Position numbers and translations under genes: made by a program. Positions 8,401-15,865 of a stretch of DNA of 23,624 nt are shown here, piece after piece. The notes beneath the pieces are model-generated. The model was not told the origin of the DNA, made no database searches, and saw only the letters and a list, made by a program, of their open reading frames with translations. This DNA comes from a bacterium (GTDB lineage Bacteria > Patescibacteriota > Microgenomatia > UBA1400 > PJMF01): the NCBI GenBank assembly GCA_900299155.1, contig OMIS01000035.1:1-23624 (forward strand), given 5' to 3'. The first letter of the stretch is position 1. Every line of letters starts with the position of its first letter.

Positions 8401-9029
8401 GTATCATCGGTAAATTTAGAAAGCCGCATCGTACTGCGAGAACCAACACTACTAAACTCATATTCCATCAGTGCAAACTCATCTTTAGCTAACGTAATGG
8501 GGGTGGTACTATTGTTTTTCTTTAAGATGGATGAAATTCCACTACCTTCTGCCAACATCTGCCGTTGCGTGTTGGAAATCCATTGATTGGAAGTAATTGC
8601 GGTAAACCCACTGCCGCCACCGGCATTAGCAGATGATACGAGTACATCAACGCCATCAATCGTGCTTCGTTTATTGGCTGCTACCGCAAATACGGTGACA
8701 TCGCCTCCCGTTGTCACACTGCCGTCCATAAAATCATCACTGCCGTCAAATCGGACCACCGGTAAGCTATTGACTTGATTCGTTACAAAGGTGGGTTTGT
8801 AATTGGTAGTGGATTGGGTGAAGTCTCCATCACTGCCTTCATTGCTCCATGTTGCTACCGATGCACCATTGGAAAGCCCAAGCTCATTGGCTTTGAGCCA
8901 GACCTTTAGCTCAGGAATATCTGCAACGGTTGCAGTGGCATAGACTGTGTGTGCAAACTGTGAGAATAGTATTACAGTTATTAAAAATAATACAGCAATG
9001 AGTCGTGTAAAAATATTTTTACTATGCAT
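5460..9029 (-). CDS. Large secreted clan-A glycoside-hydrolase-like protein with LamG-like and FN3 domains
   Basis: A protein of about 1189 residues. I start at the ATG at 9029, which overlaps the upstream stop as TAATG; a TTG two codons earlier is less likely. Positions below count from that TTG. Signal peptide 1-33 (VYA cleavage). Residues 40-245 resemble a concanavalin/LamG fold (VWLKANELG, VVRFDGSDDFM). Residues about 262-610 fit a GH5-like TIM barrel: NMVRVFVFYD, VIIINEPDGFG with candidate acid/base E411, VILMEFGHPS with candidate nucleophile E517. Residues 620-990 are further beta-rich modules, and about 1010-1105 is an FN3-like domain ending HGCATSDWSN. A Ser/Thr/Pro linker and a basic-aromatic tail (KSFWEKLLFWK) complete it. 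Likely role: extracellular polysaccharide hydrolysis or remodelling; substrate unknown. Coupled to the esterase gene upstream. Confidence 0.85.
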   Translation of the reverse strand: MHSKNIFTRLIAVLFLITVILFSQFAHTVYATATVADIPELKVWLKANELGLSNGASVATWSNEGSDGDFTQSTTNYKPTFVTNQVNSLPVVRFDGSDDFMDGSVTTGGDVTVFAVAANKRSTIDGVDVLVSSANAGGGSGFTAITSNQWISNTQRQMLAEGSGISSILKKNNSTTPITLAKDEFALMEYEFSSVGSRSTMRLSKFTDDTFKGQHDIAELLVFNAKLSVSQKQIVIDYLKTKYGLSVTAHRTTQNLTTQGERLKGAMYWPKNATSPDWWPAYLRGTITDAEIAEDLHTMKTELGINMVRVFVFYDLEHRKSGQLDFTDGAGTKNDAMRAKLSTFIDLADAEGLDVVPSLFQEMETSDATQFGVGTTLVDHLTYHKEYAHWLADMFATKDNIPAVIIINEPDGFGAWGDSSRAVNILTWLREIKTELNSVLPDTPIWINTSTHDNVPRTFGGAPSGSRSIYEISDAYVFNSFLWADNGYWEYSVPPLIFNYVLSNNTSNKPVILMEFGHPSHNDDDGVVIADGFWDKPVGHHPTTPSTELMQKRAIAEFSYWAEQKYIDGVSVWSGLDHPENVYRDPFGLVDIDGTGKLAAAMFKRIFTNKFDANGEAPLSLMQGTSTGTAKINGIEGTSNLPGGVTLPAGESYASDALPYKIPVGIKLTLQQSSRPTSGGPKVGINLKAAGVNKILDVRREESTKRWRFYIDGTEVASTVENTDSGLSTSAFTLEFRFTESKNISVLLDGTALTLYTVSGGTITNTPYSYTVSDAELASDLVLQVAASSTTQTDVISAFATGSAGYPIVTQYDNTMADKKKTLSNILSGFSVVKTGDWSTDVTSSAQWGTQTVGLVEQSSGKKVAEFPVDFSSNRDWSGLFTASGEKSAVVHYAGGIANLPGISGSTFSLYIPKAAGDTAVYICPDASTLTDVTTSCTNGYRLTTASSNVSVVTIDGQTYWNVDELSGTGGISYVAATPTPIPTAVPSITTNSESHTTSSTLSGECTDLKPGRPPELYAAKMLNKSSIQLFFTDGSDPYNSYHLRFRRSDRDWEFGQLNFAQKGDRIKAVNYLIPGNTYVFQIQAVHGCATSDWSNEFTVKFTSKAQKFVSSPTSRISTQKSTQAAATTTRNLLQKTMDAVPISPNPTMKPSEIFATPTASTVPSTTGDGNSQQVRSSKSFWEKLLFWK

Positions 9030-12000
9030 TACCAACCGAATTTTAATTTTACTCGTTCCAAAAATGATTTCTTAGGTGCATCTGTATGTGATTCATTTTG
9101 TTGTGGGGCTGGTGTATCAGTAATCTGAAGTTTAGGGATGACATTTGGTGTTGGGATTACTATTTGCTGAACAGTGCTTGCTGATTTAGGTTTTGTTTTC
9201 TTAGATTTTGTTACTGTTATATGTGAAGGGACTACGCGCATTTGTGCGGAAATACCTGACAACATATTTTGATAGTAGGATTTTTTTACTTTACTGCCAC
9301 GAGCTACAGTCATTATGTTGCTCCAATTACTACCAGTACAACCATTCATGGACTGTACTCTAAATGAATATGTCATCTGTGGATTTAAATCATTGATAGC
9401 AAAAGTCTGAGCCCATGGCCCTTGATCCTCAAAGGTCGCTGAGTATTGTGAGACATCTGTCCCAGTCCCGTATAGGATTATGAATTTATCGTAGGGTTTA
9501 CTTCCAGGTGTTACATAGAGCTTCACTGTTCCCAAAGTTCGATCAATCTGAAAGAGCTGAGGTGCTGATGCAGGTTCTCCTTGGCTACAACTGGAATCAC
9601 CACTGCCAGTACTAGATGAACTGCTTCCTGAGTTACTGTTTGCATTGCTGTTGCTTGTAGATGGCACTGGAGTAGCTGCTGGCAGTACAGAATTTTCAGG
9701 TGCAAATAGTGAGAACACAGAAAAACCAGAAGTACTGCAAGTTACTGTATTGCTACTCGTATTTACGGTACAGCCAGTCAATACGCTCCAACTACTCCCA
9801 TTCCAACGAAGGATTTTTAGCTGTGATTCATCATAGGCACTAACGTCAGAATCACTATATGTTAGTGTGACAGTCAGTGCGTTATCAAAACTTGTGATCG
9901 TAGTATTCTCATCTTCTAAAGCTTTCAGATCGTAGAAGTAGTCTCCTAGAGATACATATCCAGTTGGTGCTGGCGCAGCAATAATTACACTTGAACCTTC
10001 TAAGCGTTTAATCTGAAATGTGGCATCAGTTGCCGCAAAGTTATCGGGGACAGTTAGTGCAATCCCAGCTCCTGTTTCACTTAAACTAACACTTCCTCCA
10101 CTTGCTGTTGTGATGCTGCTTTGCGTCTGATTAATGACGCTGGAAGATCCTGCACAACCCGTAGTTGTGAATGTGCTATCACTACTGGTATTTGCATTTC
10201 CAGCCAAATCTGTGGAAACGATCTGATAATGATAGGTAGTACAGGCAGTTAAACCACTCACTGATTTTGAATGACTCGTTGTGCGTGGGTATGTGTTAAG
10301 TGTGGAACTGTTTCCATAACTATCAGTTAATCCATACTGGAATGTTTCAGTAGTATTCTCATTAGTATCCCAGCTCAAACTTGCAGAAGTTGTCCCAGGT
10401 GTAGTAGTCAAATTTGATCGACTCGGTGCAGTAGTATCAACCGTTAAATCCTTATTGAAGTGCACTGCCCAGTTGTAGAGTGGTGTATTTGCAGAACCTT
10501 CTGTAGTGTCGCTGTCACGCAAGTTACCGCGTGCTCCGCCAGATTCTTGTGCCCCAGTAGGCGTGAAAGCGGTAGATGACCATGCATAGCGAATCTTTTG
10601 CGTTGCTCCTGTAGGTGTGCTGGCCAGTGTAATTCTGACACTATCCTGTCCTACCAATGCCACACTACTGATGGCAGGTGTTGAACCTGAATCATCATAA
10701 AATTCAAAGCCATAATTTGATTTAGATAAGACATTAGTGGTATCAAATACTAATGGGGTAACAGGCACTGTAAATCGTACCGTAATGACATTGGCTTTGC
10801 GTACTTGCTCAGCGGGTAGCAATGCAATGTTTGGATCACCATCCACTAGTACTTTTTTCAAGGCTTTTCCATAGTAGTCACCAATTATGCGATAACTAGA
10901 ATTTGTGGGATGAATCCAGTCAGGACCATAATTTAAGAAATATTTTGGCATTACCATGTAAATATCAGGATTGTTTTCTGCAGCTGTTAGTTGTGCTACT
11001 GGAAACTCTGAAGAAGTTTTACCATAAGAAGCTAAGTTACTACTTTGATCAATAAACATCGGAATATCGCCGACCTGATGAGTAATAGCGCTAATGCTAC
11101 TTTCATAATCATTTTGCCAACTATTTAGATACCCTTCATACAGCTCTGGATGATCTCGGTCTGCAGGGCCATGAATATTGATGACTGCTTCAATTTTAAA
11201 ATTTCTGCTAAGTGAATCTGCGATACTCTTCCCTGTAGTTATATACGTCAATCCATTGCTAAAGGGCACCGTATTGTATTTTAGCTGATCATAACTATAT
11301 CCACCTACTCCATTTGCAAAAAATACTGATTGGTAGCTACCACCACCGACAAGCTCTGTGAGTGTGTTTGCCATAGCACTCATAGGACTTTCATTAGCTC
11401 CTGTATAGTCATCACCCACATCCCGGTCTTCAATCAGTGTGGCAAGTTTACTGTATGAAGCGTTCATATCAAGTTTTAAGTTGAAATATGGTTGTGTAGT
11501 AGTCAATGCAGGATACCCGTTGTAGCCAATACTTTGACTTTGTCCTGTCAGTAAGAAGCCATGGAGCGTTGTTGTAACAGGAATAGCCTGGGCAGTACTG
11601 GAAACGATACCATCTCCAGAACCATTGACTGCATAGACTTTAAAGGTATAGGTTGTGCCGTTGGTTAATCCAGTCACGGTAGCTGTAGTGCTGGTACTCG
11701 TCCCATCTGCAAAAGTACTAAAGTTGGTACCATCTGTGCTGTACTGCACCACATAGTCGGTAATACCACTCCCAGATGTTGGCGTGTCCCAAGTGAGTAA
11801 TACTTTACTGTCACCACCTGCTGCCACTAAATTTCGAGTTTGAGATGGGGTGATCCCAACGTTGGCTGTAATTGTAGGCTCGTTGCCTGAGATTTCTGCT
11901 GAAGGCACTAAGAACTTGCGTACCCGCACCCAGTCAATTTTTACATCTGAACCATCCGTGGCTGCTGAATTGGCAGCAGCGAAATGACCCAGCCACATGT

Positions 12001-12121
12001 AATAGGGAGCTTGCCAGTTACTTCCACTTGTGGTGGGAACTGTGTAAGAGTTATTAGCATAGTAACCGTAGTCAATAAAGTAGTACAGTTTTGTGCTACT
12101 AAATGCAATTCCAGCGATCAC
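9029..12121 (-). CDS. Multidomain SGNH/SASA-type esterase with FN3 domains, 5' end lost at a junction
   Basis: 1030 residues from a GTG at 12121, which is probably not a natural start: there is no signal peptide, and the frame stays open upstream to 12235 through sequence that belongs to another gene. Residues 1-75 look like the end of a DUF2341/LamG-type fold (STKLYYFIDYG, KIDWVRVRKFLV). FN3 domain 91-187. SGNH/SASA-like hydrolase about 187-430, with block I LTGQSQS (likely nucleophile S195), IHGPADRD in the place of the SASA QGE.D motif, and the DWIHP catalytic Asp/His pair (D401, H404). A second FN3-like domain is at about 565-655, a beta domain at 665-808, a Ser-rich linker, a terminal FN3-like domain (855-940) and a basic tail KKSFLERVKLKFGW. 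It probably deacetylates a polysaccharide together with the coupled glycoside hydrolase; the truncated form would not be exported. Confidence 0.8.
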   Translation of the reverse strand: MIAGIAFSSTKLYYFIDYGYYANNSYTVPTTSGSNWQAPYYMWLGHFAAANSAATDGSDVKIDWVRVRKFLVPSAEISGNEPTITANVGITPSQTRNLVAAGGDSKVLLTWDTPTSGSGITDYVVQYSTDGTNFSTFADGTSTSTTATVTGLTNGTTYTFKVYAVNGSGDGIVSSTAQAIPVTTTLHGFLLTGQSQSIGYNGYPALTTTQPYFNLKLDMNASYSKLATLIEDRDVGDDYTGANESPMSAMANTLTELVGGGSYQSVFFANGVGGYSYDQLKYNTVPFSNGLTYITTGKSIADSLSRNFKIEAVINIHGPADRDHPELYEGYLNSWQNDYESSISAITHQVGDIPMFIDQSSNLASYGKTSSEFPVAQLTAAENNPDIYMVMPKYFLNYGPDWIHPTNSSYRIIGDYYGKALKKVLVDGDPNIALLPAEQVRKANVITVRFTVPVTPLVFDTTNVLSKSNYGFEFYDDSGSTPAISSVALVGQDSVRITLASTPTGATQKIRYAWSSTAFTPTGAQESGGARGNLRDSDTTEGSANTPLYNWAVHFNKDLTVDTTAPSRSNLTTTPGTTSASLSWDTNENTTETFQYGLTDSYGNSSTLNTYPRTTSHSKSVSGLTACTTYHYQIVSTDLAGNANTSSDSTFTTTGCAGSSSVINQTQSSITTASGGSVSLSETGAGIALTVPDNFAATDATFQIKRLEGSSVIIAAPAPTGYVSLGDYFYDLKALEDENTTITSFDNALTVTLTYSDSDVSAYDESQLKILRWNGSSWSVLTGCTVNTSSNTVTCSTSGFSVFSLFAPENSVLPAATPVPSTSNSNANSNSGSSSSSTGSGDSSCSQGEPASAPQLFQIDRTLGTVKLYVTPGSKPYDKFIILYGTGTDVSQYSATFEDQGPWAQTFAINDLNPQMTYSFRVQSMNGCTGSNWSNIMTVARGSKVKKSYYQNMLSGISAQMRVVPSHITVTKSKKTKPKSASTVQQIVIPTPNVIPKLQITDTPAPQQNESHTDAPKKSFLERVKLKFGW

Positions 12122-12160
12122 TGGTCTGTATGCAGTAAAGGTGTAGCCCAGTCCAAGAAG
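12122..12160. other. Rearrangement or assembly junction between two truncated genes
   Basis: To the left the minus strand codes for the esterase gene without its 5' end (plausible coding up to about 12139, TFTAYRPVIAG). To the right the plus strand codes for a helicase C-terminal half without its 5' end (EDDVVLDPEFYGEY from about 12163). Both genes point away from the junction and both lack start regions. Hand-counted G+C is 22/60 at 11101-11160 and 36/60 at 12721-12780. Either a real deletion/inversion joint or an assembly chimera. Confidence 0.7.
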
Positions 12161-13164
12161 ATGATGTCGTACTCGATCCAGAGTTTTACGGTGAATATGC
12201 GCTTCATCTGGAGCCGGTTGTTCCTGAAGGTGAGCTCATGCCCAAGGAGCAGTGGTTGGTTGACTACTGTCTCACCGAAAAGGCGCAGAGACGCAAGGTG
12301 TTGCTCTACGTGCGCCAAACCGGTACCAGAGATATTCAGCCACGGTTAAAACAGGTATTGGAAGACGCTGGACTGGCCGCTGTGATCCTGCCTGATAGCG
12401 TTGAGCCAAAGAAGCGTGAAGCATGGATTGGGCAACGGGTTGGTGACATTGACGTTTTGATCACCAATCCCAAGAAGGTGGAGACTGGGCTTGACCTGAT
12501 TCAGTTCTGTACTTGTATCTTCTATGAGCTTGATTATTCCCTATTCACGCTCTGGCAAGCCATGCGTCGCGTATGGCGGCTAGGCCAAGAAAAATCGGTG
12601 AAAGTCCTCTTTCCTGTCTATGCCGACACCATGGAAAGTGCCGCCCTTGCCCTCATGGGTCGCAAAATGCAGGCGGCGTTACTGCTCTATGGCGACAATG
12701 CCGCCAGTGCGATCACTGATGAGGCTGGAGGCAGTGGTACTGACTTCGCTGCCGAGCTTGCTGCACGGATTCTCGATGGTGAGGAACTGAGTAGTGATGG
12801 CATCACTGGTTTGCTCAAGTACACTATCGTCGAGGATGAAGAACCCTTATGGAATTCACTGGATGACGAGCAGGACACAGTGGTAATTGAGGGTGAACTG
12901 AATACTGACAATAACCTAGCAGCAATTGATGGTGAAATAGCGCAAACTCCAGAGGTACAAACCTATGAGCAATTTGTCCGCTCTTGGGAATCTTGGGTAG
13001 GCAACCAAGCGGACTATATCACCCGCTGTTTGGAGCGTGCGGCCAAGAAGCGCAGCCGAAAGAAGGTGTCAGATCATCAGTTGGCCCTGTTTAGTATAGA
13101 AGCACAACCTGAGGAAGTAGCACCACAAAATGGTGAAGTGCAGCTTCAGATGGCGTTGTTTTGA
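12139..13164 (+). pseudogene. SNF2-type helicase, C-terminal half only (5'-truncated)
   Basis: The frame opens after a TAA at 12136-12138 and reads helicase-like sequence well before the first ATG at 12238, so that ATG is internal to the family sequence. The visible part is the second RecA-like domain: RRKVLLYVRQTGTRDIQPRL, motif V (VLITNPKKVETGLDL) and motif VI (LWQAMRRVWRLGQEKSVKV), then MESAALALMGRKMQAALLLYG and an acidic C-terminal region ending QLQMALF. The Walker A and DEAH motifs are missing, so any product would lack ATPase activity. Helicases of this type are known from phage, plasmid or integrative elements in Chloroflexi and Thermus-like bacteria (family knowledge, not a search). 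The gene is more GC-rich than its neighbours. No Shine-Dalgarno before 12238. Confidence 0.8.
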
Positions 13165-13176
13165 CAGACTATAGAG

Positions 13177-13215
13177 AGGCAGTCTCAGTAGGAAGGGGCT
13201 GCCTTATTTTGTTTT
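13177..13215 (+). terminator. Intrinsic terminator after the helicase fragment
   Basis: AGGCAG (13177-13182) pairs with CTGCCT (13199-13204) around a 16-base loop, followed by TATTTTGTTTTT. It begins 13 bases after the helicase stop. Confidence 0.65.
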
Positions 13216-13239
13216 TGATTGTGGACAATATAGAATCAT

Positions 13240-13704
13240 TTATTTTATAAAATTGAAATTATTACTTGTGAAAATAACTTCTTGTGTTGGTGTAACAATT
13301 GACCATTCGTAACTATCATTCCTATCAATGGTGATTTTTAAACCATTTGAAAATCGAATAATATCTTCTGGTAATTTACATATCTCTATTTGCTCCAACA
13401 CTTCACTTTCAAATAACTTAATTGCACCTATAACTTGTTCTTTCTCAAGATTTGGTCTAGCTATTGTTTTCTGATCTTTTTGAATTTTCCACAGTGCTCC
13501 CATTATACATAAAGAAAATTCACCTTGTCTTCTTCCCTTATCTATTGGATTTCCCAATTCAAAAAAAATGGCAGGTGGAACACCATCCCAGGAGCGAAAA
13601 CATTTTTTGCCTTTCATATCTGCTAGTAGGCTATTCAGCTTTTGTTGGTTAATCCTATTTTCTGTTGGCATTTGTAGTGTAACCACTGGGGATGTTACTT
13701 TCAA
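13240..13704 (-). CDS. Hypothetical protein (154 residues)
   Basis: I do not recognise the family. The protein is soluble, without signal peptide or membrane segment. It has a run FRSWDGVPPAIFFELGNP in the first half, then RRQGEFSLCIMGALWKIQK, and a C-terminal half of alternating strands (GLKITIDRND, EWSIVTPTQEVIF). The GEFSLxI...WKI pattern followed by beta strands recalls small immunity-like or DUF proteins, but this is only an impression. The gene is very AT-rich (17 of 60 bases are G or C at 13321-13380), unlike the GC-rich helicase fragment beside it, so the two probably arrived separately. It is convergent with the helicase fragment. An ATG at 13671 (MPTENRINQ) is an alternative start. 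Confidence 0.55.
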   Translation of the reverse strand: MKVTSPVVTLQMPTENRINQQKLNSLLADMKGKKCFRSWDGVPPAIFFELGNPIDKGRRQGEFSLCIMGALWKIQKDQKTIARPNLEKEQVIGAIKLFESEVLEQIEICKLPEDIIRFSNGLKITIDRNDSYEWSIVTPTQEVIFTSNNFNFIK

Positions 13705-13770
13705 TTGACCCTCACTACCAGCAGTAGTCTGTAAATTTTTACGAATTCTAGCTTATCATAGCAACTGAGG

Positions 13771-13817
13771 ATGAAACAAACAATGCCCCCAAAAACTACG
13801 GGCATTGTTTGTTTCAT
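13771..13817 (-). terminator. Perfect 18-bp hairpin
   Basis: Arms 13771-13788 and 13800-13817 are perfectly complementary over 18 bp with an 11-base loop. On the minus strand the second arm ends GTTTGTTTCAT, giving a T-rich trailing half. It starts 25 bases after the stop of the small gene ending at 13842, so it most likely terminates that transcript; it would also insulate the gene at 13240-13704. Confidence 0.75.
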
Positions 13818-13841
13818 GCAACGGCAATTCATTGTAAACTG

Positions 13842-14042
13842 TTAATCGTTCCAACGATCAGTGTCTTGTGCCTCAAATTCATTAGCAACACGTCTCAGAT
13901 CCTGCAAGGACATAGTATCTTTTTCAGATGGATAAGCACTTGCAAGCCAGTCGTGAAAGCGTCGAGCTTTGCCAGGTTTCCATCCTTTCTCCTGCTTCAA
14001 ATTGTTAATCTTGTCAGTTGCACCCTCATGTGACCAAGCCAT
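13842..14042 (-). CDS. Small hypothetical protein (66 residues), strong ribosome-binding site
   Basis: The start at 14042 (MAWSHEGATDKINNLK) is chosen because AAGGAGG lies 8 bases upstream; the longer frame from 14060 would put that site inside the coding sequence. The protein is a small charged, Trp-containing helical protein (KGWKPGKARRFHDWLASAYPSEKD, then a helix LQDLRRVANEFEA) without signal or membrane segment. Family not recognised. The Shine-Dalgarno upstream, the unusually strong hairpin downstream and isolation from neighbours indicate a real monocistronic gene. A weak promoter TTGATC-17-TATTTT is possible at 14106-14134. Confidence 0.65.
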   Translation of the reverse strand: MAWSHEGATDKINNLKQEKGWKPGKARRFHDWLASAYPSEKDTMSLQDLRRVANEFEAQDTDRWND

Positions 14043-14050
14043 CGTTATAT

Positions 14051-14057
14051 CCTCCTT
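14051..14057 (-). promoter_or_regulatory. Shine-Dalgarno that fixes the start of the 66-residue gene
   Basis: AAGGAGG on the minus strand, 8 bases before the ATG at 14042. It differs from the leaderless starts of the housekeeping genes at 0.3-3.3 kb. Confidence 0.75.
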
Positions 14058-14302
14058 CATTCTTGAGTTATCGGAAAATTAACTACTGCATTGATTGAAT
14101 AATTTAAAATAGAAGTACTCACCATCTTGATCAAAGTAACAACATATAGGTGAAATTCTATTTTTACCAACAGATATGTAGCTCTTCTAAAATTAAGCGA
14201 AACGGCAGAGATGTTTAATTGATCCTGGTGCTAAGTGTCAAAGTCTGTTTGCAACTTTCTCATTAAGCTTAATTGGGCTTATATGGTTTAGTGCCTTAGA
14301 TG

Positions 14303-14941
14303 CTATGGAGCAGTATGTGCTCTTATAAATTCTTGCTCAAGGTTTTTAGTTAGTTCATCCTGAGGCTTAAGCAATGTTAGGGAATTTAGTACTTGCTTCA
14401 CATCGTCTATTGGACGCTGATTCCATATCGCAACAATATCAACTGTGTCAACTGAGAAGGCTATGGCGTAAGCGCTTTTGTCTTGAGATTCGAGAAGCTG
14501 CGTAGATACCTCATTTGTGCCGTTAACACTAAATGTTATGTTCTCATTAGTTCTCACATATTTTCGAAGAGCCTCAGAAACTTCTGAGACAGTTTGTATA
14601 TCCTCACTGCTATATATCCATAGTTGCTGTGGCGAGGAGCCATAAATCATTTGTACGTACCCCACCTCATCATTTAAGATTTTGTTGCCCAGGGTGAAGT
14701 TGTCTGGAATTTGCGACTTTCGGGGTTGCCACAGAACTTCTGTTAATGATAAATCTTTGGGTTTCGACGCTGGCGCGTAGATAGATGGAATTTTTGATAC
14801 CAAGTTGGTTAGAGGCTGTTCGCTCCACTGGATTCTGGGATCTACTTTAACTAACACTTCTGCATTCATGGATGTACATCCATGTGCAATACCTACGAAA
14901 ATTACTATAATTAACGACCCAATTCCTAACTTCCAGTTCAT
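14303..14941 (-). CDS. Putative lipoprotein, unknown function
   Basis: A 212-residue protein with an N-terminal hydrophobic segment (WKLGIGSLIIVIFVGIAHGC) followed by Cys21, which suggests a lipoprotein, although the lipobox AHGC departs from the usual L-A-G-C pattern. The mature part holds EVLWQPRKSQIPDNF, a region GYVQMIYGSSPQQLWIYSSE and C-terminal mixed alpha/beta sequence with no motif I can name. The start is supported by AAGGAG a few bases upstream. A TATAAT lies in the loop of an inverted repeat just upstream (14962-15007). It lies downstream of the secreted-protein gene on the same strand, but the hairpin between them makes separate transcription likely. Confidence 0.7.
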   Translation of the reverse strand: MNWKLGIGSLIIVIFVGIAHGCTSMNAEVLVKVDPRIQWSEQPLTNLVSKIPSIYAPASKPKDLSLTEVLWQPRKSQIPDNFTLGNKILNDEVGYVQMIYGSSPQQLWIYSSEDIQTVSEVSEALRKYVRTNENITFSVNGTNEVSTQLLESQDKSAYAIAFSVDTVDIVAIWNQRPIDDVKQVLNSLTLLKPQDELTKNLEQEFIRAHTAP

Positions 14942-14961
14942 AAACTCTCCTTTTGCAATCT

Positions 14962-15007
14962 GCTATCTAGGGTTGGCTGTTTATTATAGCATCCAACCCT
15001 AGATAGC
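14962..15007 (-). promoter_or_regulatory. 15-bp inverted repeat with a consensus -10 in its loop
   Basis: Arms 14962-14976 and 14993-15007 (GCTATCTAGGGTTGG and its complement) are perfect over 15 bp. The 16-base loop reads, on the minus strand, ATGCTATAATAAACAG and so contains TATAAT with an extended TGC. It lies between the stop of the gene at 15033 and the start of the gene at 14941. It may terminate the first, or act as an operator around the promoter of the second; there is no U-tract after the stem. Confidence 0.55.
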
Positions 15008-15032
15008 TTTTGGGATAACTGATGTGACTATG

Positions 15033-15725
15033 CTATGTGGTATAGCGTAGGGTTGCCTGAATTTGGAGCAATGAATTGGCGCAATTGGGACTACCAGTTA
15101 GCCGTGTACATAGGTTCCGCACCACAGTTGCACCGATTACAATGCGTGTACGCCAGTTGCTAGAATCGTAAGAATTATAATACCATCTCACGTCCAATTT
15201 CTTGCCAGTTGCCTGCAATGCAGCCCACAAGGCAGCAGTGATGCACACGGTTGCCTCCTTGAAATTTTTAGGCAGCTTGTAGTCTACGTAAAAATCATAG
15301 TCAGGTGGTGGATTTTGAAACCAGCCACTTCCTATACGTGACGCCCCCGTACCTCCCGATGGACAAGAAATTGCGCTGGCTTCGGAAGCGTTAACACCTT
15401 CATTGGGAACGATCACTACAGATGGCATGAGTCGACTCACTTCAGCAGCACTGATTTCGTCGGTGGCGTCAGTGTAAGTTTGGATGATCACTGGTTCACC
15501 GTTTTCTCCGACAGCAATGCTAAACGCTGCAACCAACTTGTCATTTTCGTGAGCCTGATCTATTGGTTGGTTGGTAATAAGCGGTAAAAACACATGTTGT
15601 TCAAGCACGGGCGACGAAACAACTTCCTGAGCATACGAGACTCCAACGATTGGGTTTAACAAGGAAAGCAACAGTGCTATTGCACATACCCTTATCCACA
15701 TTCTATTTGGCTTTTGCCTGTACAT
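15033..15725 (-). CDS. Secreted protein with LPL motif, unknown function
   Basis: A 230-residue protein with a clear signal peptide (basic MYRQKPNRMW, hydrophobic VCAIALLLSLLNPIVGV, cleavage after SYA). Just after it comes HVFLPLITNQ, which resembles the YLPL-type stretch common in exported Chloroflexi proteins. The body includes SVVIVPNEGVNA, CPSGGTGASRIGSGWFQNPP and a C-terminal strand-rich part with three further Cys (VCITAAL, NLCTRL, NCANSL). No enzymatic motif is recognised. The start has AAGGAG 9 bases upstream. It is divergent from the HTH regulator at 15866 with a 140-base shared intergenic region, so that regulator may control it. Confidence 0.7.
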   Translation of the reverse strand: MYRQKPNRMWIRVCAIALLLSLLNPIVGVSYAQEVVSSPVLEQHVFLPLITNQPIDQAHENDKLVAAFSIAVGENGEPVIIQTYTDATDEISAAEVSRLMPSVVIVPNEGVNASEASAISCPSGGTGASRIGSGWFQNPPPDYDFYVDYKLPKNFKEATVCITAALWAALQATGKKLDVRWYYNSYDSSNWRTRIVIGATVVRNLCTRLTGSPNCANSLLQIQATLRYTT

Positions 15726-15762
15726 AGAGTTTGACTCCTTACAACTTTAACAGACAAGGAAC

Positions 15763-15791
15763 TTTGTACTTAAGAAGCACGTCTCTATAAT
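15763..15791 (+). promoter_or_regulatory. Promoter of the HTH regulator gene
   Basis: TTTGTA (15763-15768), a 17-base spacer, then consensus TATAAT (15786-15791). The predicted leader is about 68 bases and includes GGGAG 9 bases before the ATG at 15866. Confidence 0.5.
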
Positions 15792-15865
15792 ACGCGAAGT
15801 GGGCGTGATTTAGAGTTTAAATTTGTGCTGAGTTTATGTGACTGTTTGTATGGGAGATCCACTCT

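Noticed and set aside
12118..12318. Minus-strand 66-codon frame across the junction
   Set aside because: It is antisense to the helicase-coding frame and has no protein-like features of its own.
14262..14273. Perfect 12-bp palindrome ATTAAGCTTAAT after the putative lipoprotein gene
   Set aside because: It has no loop and no U-tract, so it cannot be a terminator, and nothing else supports a site there.
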